Shown one piece after another: positions 50,970 through 59,188 of a DNA stretch of 59,188 nt (positions within the stretch are counted from its first letter, which is position 1; every line of letters starts with the position of its first letter). The DNA comes from Desulfocapsaceae bacterium. GTDB taxonomy: Bacteria; Desulfobacterota; Desulfobulbia; Desulfobulbales; Desulfocapsaceae. Made by a program: the position numbers and the translations under genes. The notes under the pieces are model-generated. The model worked only from the letters and a program-made list of their open reading frames with translations. It was not told the origin of the DNA and made no database searches. The stretch is taken from the NCBI GenBank assembly GCA_030653035.1, contig JAUSAB010000099.1, forward strand, positions 1-59,188. Direction: 5' to 3'.

Positions 50970-52547
50970 TCACTTATTTTTTATGATTAATTCATGTAAG
51001 ATATACTCGCCAGCAACCTTTCCTGGATCCAGGCGAATCTGACCAGCAAAACCAGGACGCGGAATACGAAAGAACAGCTCATTGATTCCCTTCTGAATGT
51101 GCAGAACTCTACTGAATGCCGAACTGAATCCCTGTTGTTCTTCTGTAGTATAATAAAATTGCATCTCCGTCTCTTGTGGGCTCGTCAAGGATATGTGGAC
51201 GCTCATCTCTCCGTTGCGCAAACACTTTCCACCAGAATAGACCAGATAAGGATCGGCTCCTGAGGCATTTATCAACAAGCCATCACTCTTCTTTATGACA
51301 CTGAGATCATGGCTGTTCACAATCTCTGACTGAGCGCTGTCCCCATCCAGGTGTAGACAGGCGCCTTCAGTTCGCGTAAACGCTTCCTGCACCAACTCCT
51401 TTTCAATCTCCTGGTCCTGAGCCAGTGCCAGGGGAAGATTTCTGGCTACCCGTTGATCAATAACCACATCCGGCCGTTCCTGCACTATCCACTCTTTCAT
51501 GCCCGTGAAATTAGAATAATTCATATAGATCACCTGGCCAAACTGCTCGGACAGATAGGGTCTGAGAAAAATTCCAAAAGAGTCATGAATCACCAGCGCT
51601 TTCAATGGTTTGCCCTTGCAACCATTGATTTCCGGCAAAAAACGGGCATCATCAGCCAATTTCTTATTTTTATTAATAAAACCAAAAAGTTTACGATCGA
51701 GTTTATTGCGGCATGAATCTTTTACTTCCAGCACAGATGCCTTCTCGCCAATTGCCCCCTGAATATGCATCAATATAGCGAGATCACCACGATAATAAAT
51801 TTCACTTCTTTTCAGATCAGACAATTCCAAGGTTTGTAATTGAGAAAACCATTGTTGCAGGTGGTGGATAATTTCCTGATCAGCCACCAGAGAGCCATCA
51901 AGATTCCAGTGACTGTCTGTACGGAAATATATCTGCCTTTCCTCTTTGGCCTTCAGCAATATTGCTTTCAGGTCTAAAAAATCGGTAAAATCTGAATATT
52001 TGTGCATGTGATCGATAAACTGATCATATATCGTCACCCCTTTCTCTTGCCTCACTCGCAAGGGCAGATATTCCCCATACATCATCATTTTATTCGGTAC
52101 GGGTAAAAATAAATAACGCACACCAAACTTCGCCAACCAGTCTCGTCGATCCTCAAGGACATACCGATAACCTTCAAGGGTAGCAAAATCTTTCTGCATC
52201 AACCCCATAAAATCCAGTAATTCTCCGTCAGCGTTAAAAAACAGCCAGTCTTTTTCTCCTACAGTCGCCGATGAAATAGGTGATTTTTTGAGCACTCTGA
52301 AATTAAAGGTATTGTGCAATGAAATAAGTTGGTCGCGGCCACCGATATGGTCATTAAAATATTTCTCAAACTGTTGAGGAAATTTCACAAGAGACGGCAG
52401 ATTAAATTTCATTTCAGGCAATTGTGCGAGTTGTCTCTTTTCAAATTCTGAGATAAGTGCATCCTGCTTGACCAGAGTAAGAAAAGGCGGGGTGAAAATA
52501 AAGCCAATAAAAAGGATGGCGATGAGAATGGAAAAAAAATGTTTCAT
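50970..52547 (-). CDS. AlgJ/AlgX-like SGNH acetyltransferase partner
   Basis: A 525-aa protein with an N-terminal signal/anchor (residues about 1-25) and an AlgX/AlgJ SGNH-hydrolase-like domain. Key motifs: EFEKRQLAQLPEMKF, YFNDHIGGRDQLI, FFNADGELLDF, FLPVPNKMMMYGEYLP, the catalytic RTDSHWN (Asp and His) and VIHDSFGIF (Ser). Such proteins O-acetylate exported polysaccharide in the periplasm, taking acetyl from a partner MBOAT. The MBOAT gene lies directly upstream (12 bases). The ATG at 52547 or a GTG at 52553 are both possible. The C-terminal 130 residues may be a carbohydrate-binding domain. Confidence 0.85.
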   Translation of the reverse strand: MKHFFSILIAILFIGFIFTPPFLTLVKQDALISEFEKRQLAQLPEMKFNLPSLVKFPQQFEKYFNDHIGGRDQLISLHNTFNFRVLKKSPISSATVGEKDWLFFNADGELLDFMGLMQKDFATLEGYRYVLEDRRDWLAKFGVRYLFLPVPNKMMMYGEYLPLRVRQEKGVTIYDQFIDHMHKYSDFTDFLDLKAILLKAKEERQIYFRTDSHWNLDGSLVADQEIIHHLQQWFSQLQTLELSDLKRSEIYYRGDLAILMHIQGAIGEKASVLEVKDSCRNKLDRKLFGFINKNKKLADDARFLPEINGCKGKPLKALVIHDSFGIFLRPYLSEQFGQVIYMNYSNFTGMKEWIVQERPDVVIDQRVARNLPLALAQDQEIEKELVQEAFTRTEGACLHLDGDSAQSEIVNSHDLSVIKKSDGLLINASGADPYLVYSGGKCLRNGEMSVHISLTSPQETEMQFYYTTEEQQGFSSAFSRVLHIQKGINELFFRIPRPGFAGQIRLDPGKVAGEYILHELIIKNK

Positions 52548-52559
52548 TGCCACTGAGGA

Positions 52560-53996
52560 TTAAAACCGAAAATAAATAAATGGATTGTATGCCCCGACGA
52601 TCAGACTCGTCGAAGAGAAAACAAGGAGGACACCCAACAGACAAATTTTGAGCATAGACACAGACGGGCCTGCAATCTTTGATATCGCAGGAGACAAGCC
52701 GGCAGATAACAACAACCGCACACAGGAAGGATAGACAGGCATGGCCAAGATGACCCCGGCAATCAGGGTAACATAGAAGGACACATCCATGGCAACATGG
52801 ATAACAGGGTGAATAGCATGACTGGACGTAAATCCATAAAGTGCAGTTAAATAGGCCCAAATCTGGGGCAGATTATCAAGACGGAAAAATACCCATGCGT
52901 TCATAACAACAAGAAGGACATAGATATGACGCAGAGGCAAGGGCGCTGTTTGCAGCTTTCGGCCAAAAACGCCACGTTCTAATATCAAGAAAAAACCATG
53001 GAAAAGGCCCCAGGCAATGAAATTCCAACTGGCTCCATGCCACATACCGCAAACGAAGAAAACAACAAACAGATTCACTCTGGTCCGCAGAGCCCCAAAT
53101 CTGTTTCCCCCCAGAGGAATGTAGAGATAATCACGCAACCAGTTTGACAGGGAGATATGCCAACGTCGCCAAAATTCCTGAATAGAACGGGAAATATACG
53201 GGTAGTTAAAGTTCTCCAGAAAGCTGAAGCCAAACATGCGTCCCAAGCCTATAGCCATATCAGAATAACCGGAAAAGTCAAAATAGAGTTGCAAGGTATA
53301 GCAGATTATACCCAACCATGCCGTGAAGGTTGATAATGTGCTCACCTGAAGAGTAAAGATCGTATCCGCCATACCCCCCAAAGGATTGGCAATCAGCACT
53401 TTTTTACTCAATCCAAAGATAAAACGTTCAACACCAGCTGCGAAATCATCCACACGAATGGTTCTCTTCGCAATCTGTTCGACAATATCATGGTAACGAA
53501 CAATGGGCCCTGCCATCAATTTGGGAAAAAGAGCAATAAACAAGCCCATATTAAGAATATTTCGCTGCGGGGGAGTCACCTTTCTATACACATCCACCAC
53601 ATATGAAATCGCCTGAAAGGTAAAAAATGAGATCCCCATAGGCAAATGACTCTGTTGCATTGCCGGCGGCAGCCACTCAACAGATGCCAAATATGGCCGT
53701 AATAGACTGGCATACTTGAAAAAGCCAAGAAGTCCGATATTGGCAAGCACGGCCCAACAAAGAACCCAGTTCCCCCTCCCTCCGCTCTCCTGCACCCGGC
53801 CAATTCCCAGACCAAAAAAATAATTGGCCACAATAGAAAAGAGCATGACAACCACATAAACCGGCTCTCCCCAGGCATAAAAAGCCAAACTGGCAACCAG
53901 AAGTAACAGGTTGCGAAATTTGGCGCCCACAAGAAGGTAGGAAAGAAAAACCAGAGGAAGGAAAAAAAAGATGAAGAGAGTAGAGCTAAAGGTCAT
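52560..53996 (-). CDS. MBOAT family O-acyltransferase (AlgI-like)
   Basis: A 478-aa polytopic membrane-bound O-acyltransferase. Signature pieces: FIFFFLPLVFLSYLL, LGGNRFGALRTRVNLFVVFFVCGMWHGASWNFIAWG with the conserved His, and WRRWHISLSNWLRDYLYIPL with the other His. It supplies acetyl groups across the inner membrane to the AlgJ-like protein encoded immediately downstream. Together they should O-acetylate the exopolysaccharide. The arrangement matches alginate-type acetylation modules. Confidence 0.94.
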   Translation of the reverse strand: MTFSSTLFIFFFLPLVFLSYLLVGAKFRNLLLLVASLAFYAWGEPVYVVVMLFSIVANYFFGLGIGRVQESGGRGNWVLCWAVLANIGLLGFFKYASLLRPYLASVEWLPPAMQQSHLPMGISFFTFQAISYVVDVYRKVTPPQRNILNMGLFIALFPKLMAGPIVRYHDIVEQIAKRTIRVDDFAAGVERFIFGLSKKVLIANPLGGMADTIFTLQVSTLSTFTAWLGIICYTLQLYFDFSGYSDMAIGLGRMFGFSFLENFNYPYISRSIQEFWRRWHISLSNWLRDYLYIPLGGNRFGALRTRVNLFVVFFVCGMWHGASWNFIAWGLFHGFFLILERGVFGRKLQTAPLPLRHIYVLLVVMNAWVFFRLDNLPQIWAYLTALYGFTSSHAIHPVIHVAMDVSFYVTLIAGVILAMPVYPSCVRLLLSAGLSPAISKIAGPSVSMLKICLLGVLLVFSSTSLIVGAYNPFIYFRF

Positions 53997-54072
53997 AAGA
54001 TATACACATGAACTCCATTAGGGACATTGAGACCATACTTCCATGCTGCCAACATGTCCCGAAACATCAAAA

Positions 54073-55152
54073 TCATTTACGGTCAGACGCCTTGAGGGCA
54101 GCCATTTTTGCCCATTCATCTCCGTAGAAATCAACTATTTCTTCTGCCGCAACTCGATGGGCCAAGGCACTCGGATGATGGTCAAAGATATTGGCCCACA
54201 GATCTTTTATCTGATTATCGTATTTACTGTAAGCCTGCCTTAAATCCAAACAACCAAGATCATGTTCCTTGCAGACATCAAGTACCTGCTTATGTAAAAA
54301 ACCCAGCTGATACGCACTCATTTTTGTATCGAAACTCGGGAAAAGAACAATACCATGGGGAATATTTTCTTGTTTCAGCCGATTCAAAAGTTTATTGAGT
54401 TGTTCATTTGCTGCCAGTGAATGTTTACTTTTGGGATCACTAAATTTACCAGTTAAATATTCATTAACATTTCTTTGTAATCCTAACTGGGTCCTTATCT
54501 GTCCCCAGGTTCGCTGTAATAAAAAATAAAGTACGGACTTTTCTATTAAGGTCTTATGCCATTTTACATTGGGAATAAGAGGTGGAGCTATAAACACTGA
54601 AAGATCATCATAAGTGGTATTCATATCATTGATAAACCACTGATATAAAACGAAATCCGGCTTTAACGCCAAAATAAAACCTGCAATATACCGATTATGC
54701 TGGATAAGATCCTGCCCCGCAATTCCGGTATTGATAATTTCAACATCAAGATTTGGATAACGCTTCTGGAATATTTTTAATGCTTGCTCTGGAAATCTCT
54801 TTTCATAAGGCCAAACCCCTTGGCCATAGGCAAGAGAGTCACCCAGCACAACAATCCTCATAATACGATTATTTTTAGCAATATCAAAGGGTTTACCTCT
54901 CAGCTTAAAGCTATTCTGTTCGGCAACAAATTTAGGTAAGGATTGATTATTAAAATAAGTTATACCAGTCGCAGTGGAAAGAATATCAGAATAATGCCAA
55001 CGAAGAAACGCCTCCGACACCATTGTCAAACCAAGCACAACACATAAAAAAATGACAAACAATGCAATCGAGAGGGCAAATCGCCTCTTGAGTGATCTTT
55101 TTTTTATTTTTTCATGTTCCACAGCAAGTTTCTGCATATTATTCTTTGTCAT
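54073..55152 (-). CDS. Membrane-anchored SGNH/GDSL hydrolase
   Basis: A 359-aa protein with a basic N-terminus and one membrane helix (about residues 25-50), then an SGNH hydrolase domain: VLGDSLAYGQGV (block I Ser), NTGIAGQDL (block II), FINDMN (block III) and DHHPSALAH with the Asp-His pair. All catalytic blocks are present. It sits between the MBOAT gene and a DUF5989-SxtJ-carbamoyltransferase group, a known genomic association. Probable esterase or acetyl-modifying enzyme on the polymer. The start at 55152 is by convention; the ribosome site is weak. Confidence 0.85.
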   Translation of the reverse strand: MTKNNMQKLAVEHEKIKKRSLKRRFALSIALFVIFLCVVLGLTMVSEAFLRWHYSDILSTATGITYFNNQSLPKFVAEQNSFKLRGKPFDIAKNNRIMRIVVLGDSLAYGQGVWPYEKRFPEQALKIFQKRYPNLDVEIINTGIAGQDLIQHNRYIAGFILALKPDFVLYQWFINDMNTTYDDLSVFIAPPLIPNVKWHKTLIEKSVLYFLLQRTWGQIRTQLGLQRNVNEYLTGKFSDPKSKHSLAANEQLNKLLNRLKQENIPHGIVLFPSFDTKMSAYQLGFLHKQVLDVCKEHDLGCLDLRQAYSKYDNQIKDLWANIFDHHPSALAHRVAAEEIVDFYGDEWAKMAALKASDRK

Positions 55153-55255
55153 ACAAACTACCAAAAAGCTCCGCTCATAATATTCAATTATTTTTATGTA
55201 CGAAGCAAGCGACCAAACAACGACCCGATCATATTCTGGAACTGCTCAGCATCTA

Positions 55256-55408
55256 TCAGAAAAGCGTATAAATGAAAGGGGCAATAACAGACCCCTGAGC
55301 AAAAACAAGCAAGGCGCCAAGCATGAGCATAAAAATAATAATGGGCGCAAGCCACATTTTCTTTCTCGTTCGAAGAAGTTCCCAGAGGTCTTTCAAGAGA
55401 TCAAGCAT
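55256..55408 (-). CDS. 50-aa single-helix membrane peptide (DUF5989-like)
   Basis: A 50-residue protein beginning MLDLLKDLWELLRTRKKMWL, followed by a hydrophobic helix (IIIFMLMLGALLVFA) and QGSVIAPFIYTLF. It matches the small DUF5989 family normally encoded beside NodU-type carbamoyltransferases and SxtJ. One base separates it from the SxtJ stop. The stop codon is TGA at 55258-55256. Too short for most automatic calls; the context makes it convincing. Confidence 0.85.
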   Translation of the reverse strand: MLDLLKDLWELLRTRKKMWLAPIIIFMLMLGALLVFAQGSVIAPFIYTLF

Positions 55409-55409
55409 A

Positions 55410-55817
55410 TTAAAAAGGTTTCCTCATCTGATCTGAATTGGTTTTTTTCGAAATAACTCTATAAGAGAGCGCATCTTTATCAAATTGATTGCCCATTGAA
55501 TCCTTGCCAGACATTTTCAGAATAAGCCCTATCGGCAGTACTGTCAGATAATACAATACTCCCAGAATCAAACGACTCATAATGGCGTTCATAATCAGAC
55601 CGAAACGCATCCAGACCCTGTATGGCAACTTGAGACTGAAAGGAGCAACCAGACCAAACAGAGAAAAGATCCCAAGAAAAACCCAGGGCCAGACCGGAAC
55701 ATGATGCCCCAAACGCCATGGCAGGAGCGCTCCGAATATGAGCGCAATACCAATACCCAAGGTTAAAGAAAAATTACGCAGTTCTTTCTTATCGGGTTGT
55801 GAACTATTATGATTCAA
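55410..55817 (-). CDS. SxtJ family membrane protein
   Basis: A 135-aa protein with about three hydrophobic helices (LTLGIGIALIFGALLPW, VWPWVFLGIFSLFGLVAPF, LILGVLYYLTVLPIGLILK) and a KDALSYRVIS tail. It belongs to the SxtJ family found next to carbamoyltransferases in saxitoxin and polysaccharide clusters. A TTG start at 55817 overlaps the TGA of the carbamoyltransferase by two bases. Role is unknown; it may assist membrane targeting of the carbamoyltransferase product. Confidence 0.85.
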   Translation of the reverse strand: MNHNSSQPDKKELRNFSLTLGIGIALIFGALLPWRLGHHVPVWPWVFLGIFSLFGLVAPFSLKLPYRVWMRFGLIMNAIMSRLILGVLYYLTVLPIGLILKMSGKDSMGNQFDKDALSYRVISKKTNSDQMRKPF

Positions 55818-57652
55818 TCGAGTGCAAACTCCTCTTTCCAGCTGTCATCTGCCTCTCTTACCGGTTGATCATCTTTAGCAAGCAGCAGATTGTTTATAAC
55901 CAGATAATCCATTTCAGTGCGCATAAAGCAACGATACGCGTCCTCCGGCGTGCAGACAATCGGTTCCCCTCGCACATTGAAAGAGGTATTGATTAAAACC
56001 GGGCACCCGGTTTTATCATTAAAGGCGCTCAGCAATGATGCAAAATGAGGATTAGTAGCTGAATCCACTGTCTGGACGCGGGCGCTGTAATCAACGTGCG
56101 TTATGGCAGGAAGTGTTGATCTGGCCTGTTTCAGTTTCTCTACCCCAAAGAGTTTTTCACTGTCATTATCAGGTGCAATACGGATCGATTCCTGCACATC
56201 GGCGACAATAAGCATATAGGGGCTCGGGCTCGCCAATTCAAAAAAATCCTGCACGCGGTCTGCAAGAACCGCCGGGGCAAAAGGACGAAAAGACTCCCGG
56301 TATTTTATCTTCAGATTCATTATTGATTGCATTTTCGGACTGCGTGGATCACCGATAATGGATCGATTCCCCAAAGCCCGTGGACCAAATTCCATAGCCC
56401 CCTGAAACCAACCGACGACATTTTCAGAGGCAAGTATATCGGCAACACGCGGATACAACGCCGAATCCGGCAGATAAGTGAACTTGGCCCCAAGCTTATC
56501 AAGGGCAGCAGAGGCCGTATCGTTGCTATATGCGGGCCCCAGATAACTGCCCTGCATAGCATCTGTTTTTTTGGCAATTCGCGGCTTGTTGTGAAACTGA
56601 TGCCAAACTGCTAATGCCGCACCCACCGCACCACCGGCATCACCGGCAGCAGGTTGAATCCATATATCCTTAAAGATGCCTTTCCTCAGCAATACTCCAT
56701 TGGCCACGCAATTCAGGGCGACACCACCGGCAAGGCAGAGGTAATCAATTTTAAATTCATCATGAATAGCCTGGGCAAGCCTCAAGACTATCTCTTCCGT
56801 AACCTTCTGGATTGAAGCAGCAATATCCATTTCTTTCTGAGAAATTTCCGATTCAGCCTTCCGCGGAGGGCCGCCAAATAACCTGTCAAACTTCTTATTG
56901 GTCATGGTCAACCCGGTAGCATAATTGAAAAAACTCATATCCATCCGGAAGGTTCCGTCAGGTTTCACGTCAATGAGATTATCAAGTATAAGCTTTGCAT
57001 ATCGTGGTTCACCGTAAGGAGCAAGTCCCATGAGTTTATACTCACCGGAATTGACCTTAAACCCGGTATAATAGGTAAAAGCGGAATAAAGCAGACCTAA
57101 AGAATGCGGAAAATTAATCTCCCACTGCGGTTCCAGAATATTGCCATGCCCAGTCCATACAGATGTGGTTGCCCATTCACCAACCCCATCCATACAGAGC
57201 ACAGCGGCTTCCTCGAACGGACTGGGATAGAAAGCCGAGGCGGCATGAGCCAGATGATGTTCTGTAAAAAGTAAGGGCTGGATGTCTTTGGTCTTCAGTC
57301 CGGCCATCCTAGCCAGTTCTTTTTTAAGCAGGGTTTTCAAATACAATTTTTCTTTGAGCCAGACCGGCATGGACATAAGAAAAGAGCTAAAACCCTTTGG
57401 CGCATAGGAGACATACGTTTCAAGAAGACGTTCAAACTTCAATAACGGCTTGTCGTAAAAGACAATATGATCAATATCGGTCAATGAGAGTCCATTTTTT
57501 TCGAGACAAAAACGGATGGCATTTTCTGGAAAGGCCGGATCATGTTTTTTCCGGGTAAAACGTTCTTCCTGAGCCGCACTCACAATCTCACCGTCTCGGA
57601 TCAAGGCAGCAGCGGAGTCATGATAATAGGCTGAAATTCCAATAATGTTCAT
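55814..57652 (-). CDS. NodU/CmcH-type carbamoyltransferase
   Basis: A 612-aa O-carbamoyltransferase that transfers carbamoyl from carbamoyl phosphate (through carbamoyl-AMP) to a hydroxyl. Features: NIIGISAYYHDSAAALI at the start, TEHHLAHAASAFYPSPFEEA with metal ligands, LCLAGGVALNCVANG, IQPAAGDAGGAVGAAL, and the YrdC-type C-terminus with INTSFNVRGEPIV and CTPEDAYRCF. The start at 57652 matches the family opening; a longer frame to 57682 adds ten residues. First of the leftward decoration cassette. It likely carbamoylates a sugar of the surface polymer. Confidence 0.94.
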   Translation of the reverse strand: MNIIGISAYYHDSAAALIRDGEIVSAAQEERFTRKKHDPAFPENAIRFCLEKNGLSLTDIDHIVFYDKPLLKFERLLETYVSYAPKGFSSFLMSMPVWLKEKLYLKTLLKKELARMAGLKTKDIQPLLFTEHHLAHAASAFYPSPFEEAAVLCMDGVGEWATTSVWTGHGNILEPQWEINFPHSLGLLYSAFTYYTGFKVNSGEYKLMGLAPYGEPRYAKLILDNLIDVKPDGTFRMDMSFFNYATGLTMTNKKFDRLFGGPPRKAESEISQKEMDIAASIQKVTEEIVLRLAQAIHDEFKIDYLCLAGGVALNCVANGVLLRKGIFKDIWIQPAAGDAGGAVGAALAVWHQFHNKPRIAKKTDAMQGSYLGPAYSNDTASAALDKLGAKFTYLPDSALYPRVADILASENVVGWFQGAMEFGPRALGNRSIIGDPRSPKMQSIMNLKIKYRESFRPFAPAVLADRVQDFFELASPSPYMLIVADVQESIRIAPDNDSEKLFGVEKLKQARSTLPAITHVDYSARVQTVDSATNPHFASLLSAFNDKTGCPVLINTSFNVRGEPIVCTPEDAYRCFMRTEMDYLVINNLLLAKDDQPVREADDSWKEEFALD

Positions 57653-58008
57653 ATGATTACAGTCGGCACAAGAACGGAACATTCTTTAAATTAATCAAAA
57701 TCCACATCATCAAGACAGGACTCTTTGACAACGGTATCCCTTATATCTCCGGGAAAACATACATTCCCGCAATACTGCACGTTAAAAGCTTGAAAGGTAT
57801 CTTTCCTTTCATTTTTAGACAAAATATCATACACTATACCAAGAAAATTACCTACGCAAGAGAATTCCCCTCCCCTTGGCCGCTAATTCAAATCATGTTT
57901 TTCCAGCCCCCAAAAAGCATCTCTCTTCCGTTAAACAACTCCAACCAACCGAAATACAGGCGACGATGGCCTGCTTTATTTTTTCTGTAAAATCATGGTG
58001 AGACCTGA
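57653..58008. other. Divergent intergenic region
   Basis: 356 bases between the carbamoyltransferase and acyltransferase genes, both of which start here in opposite directions. It should contain the promoters of the decoration cassette. I did not see a consensus promoter, hairpin or additional gene. Confidence 0.4.
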
Positions 58009-59046
58009 ATGAGACAAAGAACGGACTGGGTGGATTACGGGAAAGGGATTGGGATCATTCTGGTTGTCTACGGCCACTTGTTAAGCAGTGGATATCACGC
58101 CCATCTCAATATCCAAGAGCACTTCTTTGCTCTCTCAGACAGCATTATTTACAGCTTCCATATGCCCTTTTTCTTTTTCTTAACCGGCCTGTTTGTAGAA
58201 ATGAGTTTCCAAAAGCGTGGGGCTCAAAAATTTTTTATCAACAAAATTAAATATATCGCTTATCCCTACCTGATTTGGTCTCTCTTACAAACCAGCGCCG
58301 AACTGTTTCTCGCAAATCACACTTACCGAGGCATTACCATAAAAGATATCCTGGCAATCCCCTATCGACCATGGTCACAATTCTGGTTTTTATATGCGCT
58401 GATCTGCATGTATGCTGCATACTGTATGTTTAACAAGCTTGGAAAATTTTCCACTGCGGCCATGACCCTCAGTGCCATCATTCTCTTTTTCTATCCAATC
58501 AAGACCGAAATCGCGGCACTTCATGATTTCTCCATTGAATTCCTCTTCTTTGTATCCGGCATTTTAGCCAAAAGACATCTTGCCGATCCCAAAAAACACT
58601 CCATACCGTCAGAAGTAACTTTAGTCCTCTTTATTATTCTTATGGGCTCCGGCTATTTTATTTTTAACAACCAGATTGAACCGGTCCGATTAACTAATGG
58701 CTCTCATCCTTTTTACTTCCTCTATCTCTCGACTGTTGGCATACTATTTGGTCTTGGCTTCTCTCAATATCTTGCAAGAAAAAACTGCTGCCGACCCATC
58801 AAATACCTTGGGATTCACTCCCTGCAAATTTACCTTGTTCATATGTTAGCAGGAGTAGGTGCAAGAATAATTCTATCAAAACTCTTCCATATACAAAATC
58901 CAGCATTGCATATATGTATTGGCGTCATCGCTGGCTTATGGGCACCAATTATAATCTACAAGATATCTCTCATAATCCATTTCCCGTATCTATTTCACTT
59001 AAAAGAGGGCCGATCAACAAATGAATACCCAAAAACCATAGAATAA
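58009..59046 (+). CDS. Acyltransferase family 3 membrane protein
   Basis: A 345-aa polytopic integral membrane acyltransferase (OafA/Acyl_transf_3). The opening DYGKGIGIILVVYGHL with the catalytic His, IIYSFHMPFFFFLTGLF, and YPYLIWSL are hallmarks; about nine or ten helices follow. It transfers acyl (often acetyl) groups to exported carbohydrates. The ATG at 58009 is used. Divergent from the carbamoyltransferase, rightward, ending shortly before an IS element. Confidence 0.9.
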   Translation: MRQRTDWVDYGKGIGIILVVYGHLLSSGYHAHLNIQEHFFALSDSIIYSFHMPFFFFLTGLFVEMSFQKRGAQKFFINKIKYIAYPYLIWSLLQTSAELFLANHTYRGITIKDILAIPYRPWSQFWFLYALICMYAAYCMFNKLGKFSTAAMTLSAIILFFYPIKTEIAALHDFSIEFLFFVSGILAKRHLADPKKHSIPSEVTLVLFIILMGSGYFIFNNQIEPVRLTNGSHPFYFLYLSTVGILFGLGFSQYLARKNCCRPIKYLGIHSLQIYLVHMLAGVGARIILSKLFHIQNPALHICIGVIAGLWAPIIIYKISLIIHFPYLFHLKEGRSTNEYPKTIE

Positions 59047-59079
59047 CCACTGCTGTCTCATAAATGATCAATAACAAAT

Positions 59080-59188
59080 GGCCCGGAGAGCCTCTTGTGG
59101 TATAATGAATTTGGCGAAAACATTAACCATAACAAGAGGATCCGAGCCATGGCCTATTATAACACAATCCTTAATCAGATTACTGCAA
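59080..59188 (+). mobile_element. Left end of an IS4-family insertion sequence (continues off the window)
   Basis: The region from about 59080 shows a TATAAT box (59101-59106), an interrupted inverted repeat (CCTCTTGTGGT with ACCATAACAAGAGG) around it, AAGAGGA as ribosome site, and then the start of a transposase at 59149. The exact left end is not defined because its partner is off the window. Confidence 0.6.
59149..59188 (+). CDS. IS4-family transposase, DUF4372-type N-terminus (partial)
   Basis: Only 13 codons are visible, MAYYNTILNQITA, closely matching the usual start of IS4-family transposases that carry a DUF4372 N-terminal domain. AAGAGGA lies eight or so bases upstream. The remainder is off the window, so intactness cannot be judged. 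Confidence 0.65.
   Translation, partial: MAYYNTILNQITA

Noticed and set aside
1-59188. Search for CRISPR arrays, tRNA and rRNA genes
   Set aside because: No regularly spaced repeats, cloverleaf-like segments or rRNA-like stretches were seen by eye; short RNAs could still be missed.

Overview
The window looks like chromosome of a Gram-negative bacterium, most likely a Desulfobacterota (Desulfobulbia-like) sulfate-reducer relative. The Gram-negative call rests on lpxA, lpxI, an omptin-type outer-membrane protease and OmpA-type proteins. The lineage call is inference from a MetF carrying the MTHFR_C zinc domain, an MglA-type GTPase with a roadblock partner, and the general gene mix. No rRNA, tRNA or CRISPR array was seen.

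Left part (1-21 kb, by eye GC-richer up to about 12 kb): housekeeping and envelope genes. Order: partial trpB, fliW, a YefM/YoeB toxin-antitoxin pair, an unknown 550-aa gene overlapping rsmI, an SO_0444-type metal permease, an OmpA/VWA lipoprotein, a conserved membrane protein, an APH-fold sugar-kinase-like gene, metF-like, an omptin homologue, then a leftward group lpxA-lpxI-nucleotidyltransferase. Next is a compact leftward operon: roadblock protein, MglA-like GTPase and a 798-aa repeat protein that may be its effector. tatD and yggS close this part. The intergenic spaces hold REP-like palindromes. Two of these sit directly against duplicated 3' ends of neighbouring genes, and a possible RAYT transposase N-terminus lies at the edge of one duplication.

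Right part (21-59 kb, by eye AT-richer): a large surface-polysaccharide locus. It holds a polyprenyl-phosphate sugar-1-P transferase (initiator), many GT2/GT4/GT39-type glycosyltransferases, hexapeptide acyltransferases, an FrhB-type iron-sulfur protein, a pyruvyl transferase, an SDR epimerase, a flippase-like LPG-synthase-TM protein, and an odd four-gene operon (HxH hydrolase-like, GlpD-like, methyltransferase, GT4). Two pairs of tandem secreted paralogues interrupt it; one pair has a near-consensus sigma-70 promoter. The distal end carries a decoration cassette: carbamoyltransferase, SxtJ, a 50-aa DUF5989-like peptide, SGNH hydrolase, MBOAT, AlgJ-like and an acyltransferase-3. No Wzx flippase, Wzy polymerase or Wza/Wzc export protein is recognisable, so the locus probably continues outside the window. 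The right edge enters an IS4-type element.

Assignments come from reading the translations and known family motifs; no database search was run. Starts were moved inward where a ribosome binding site, signal peptide or family start argued for it.
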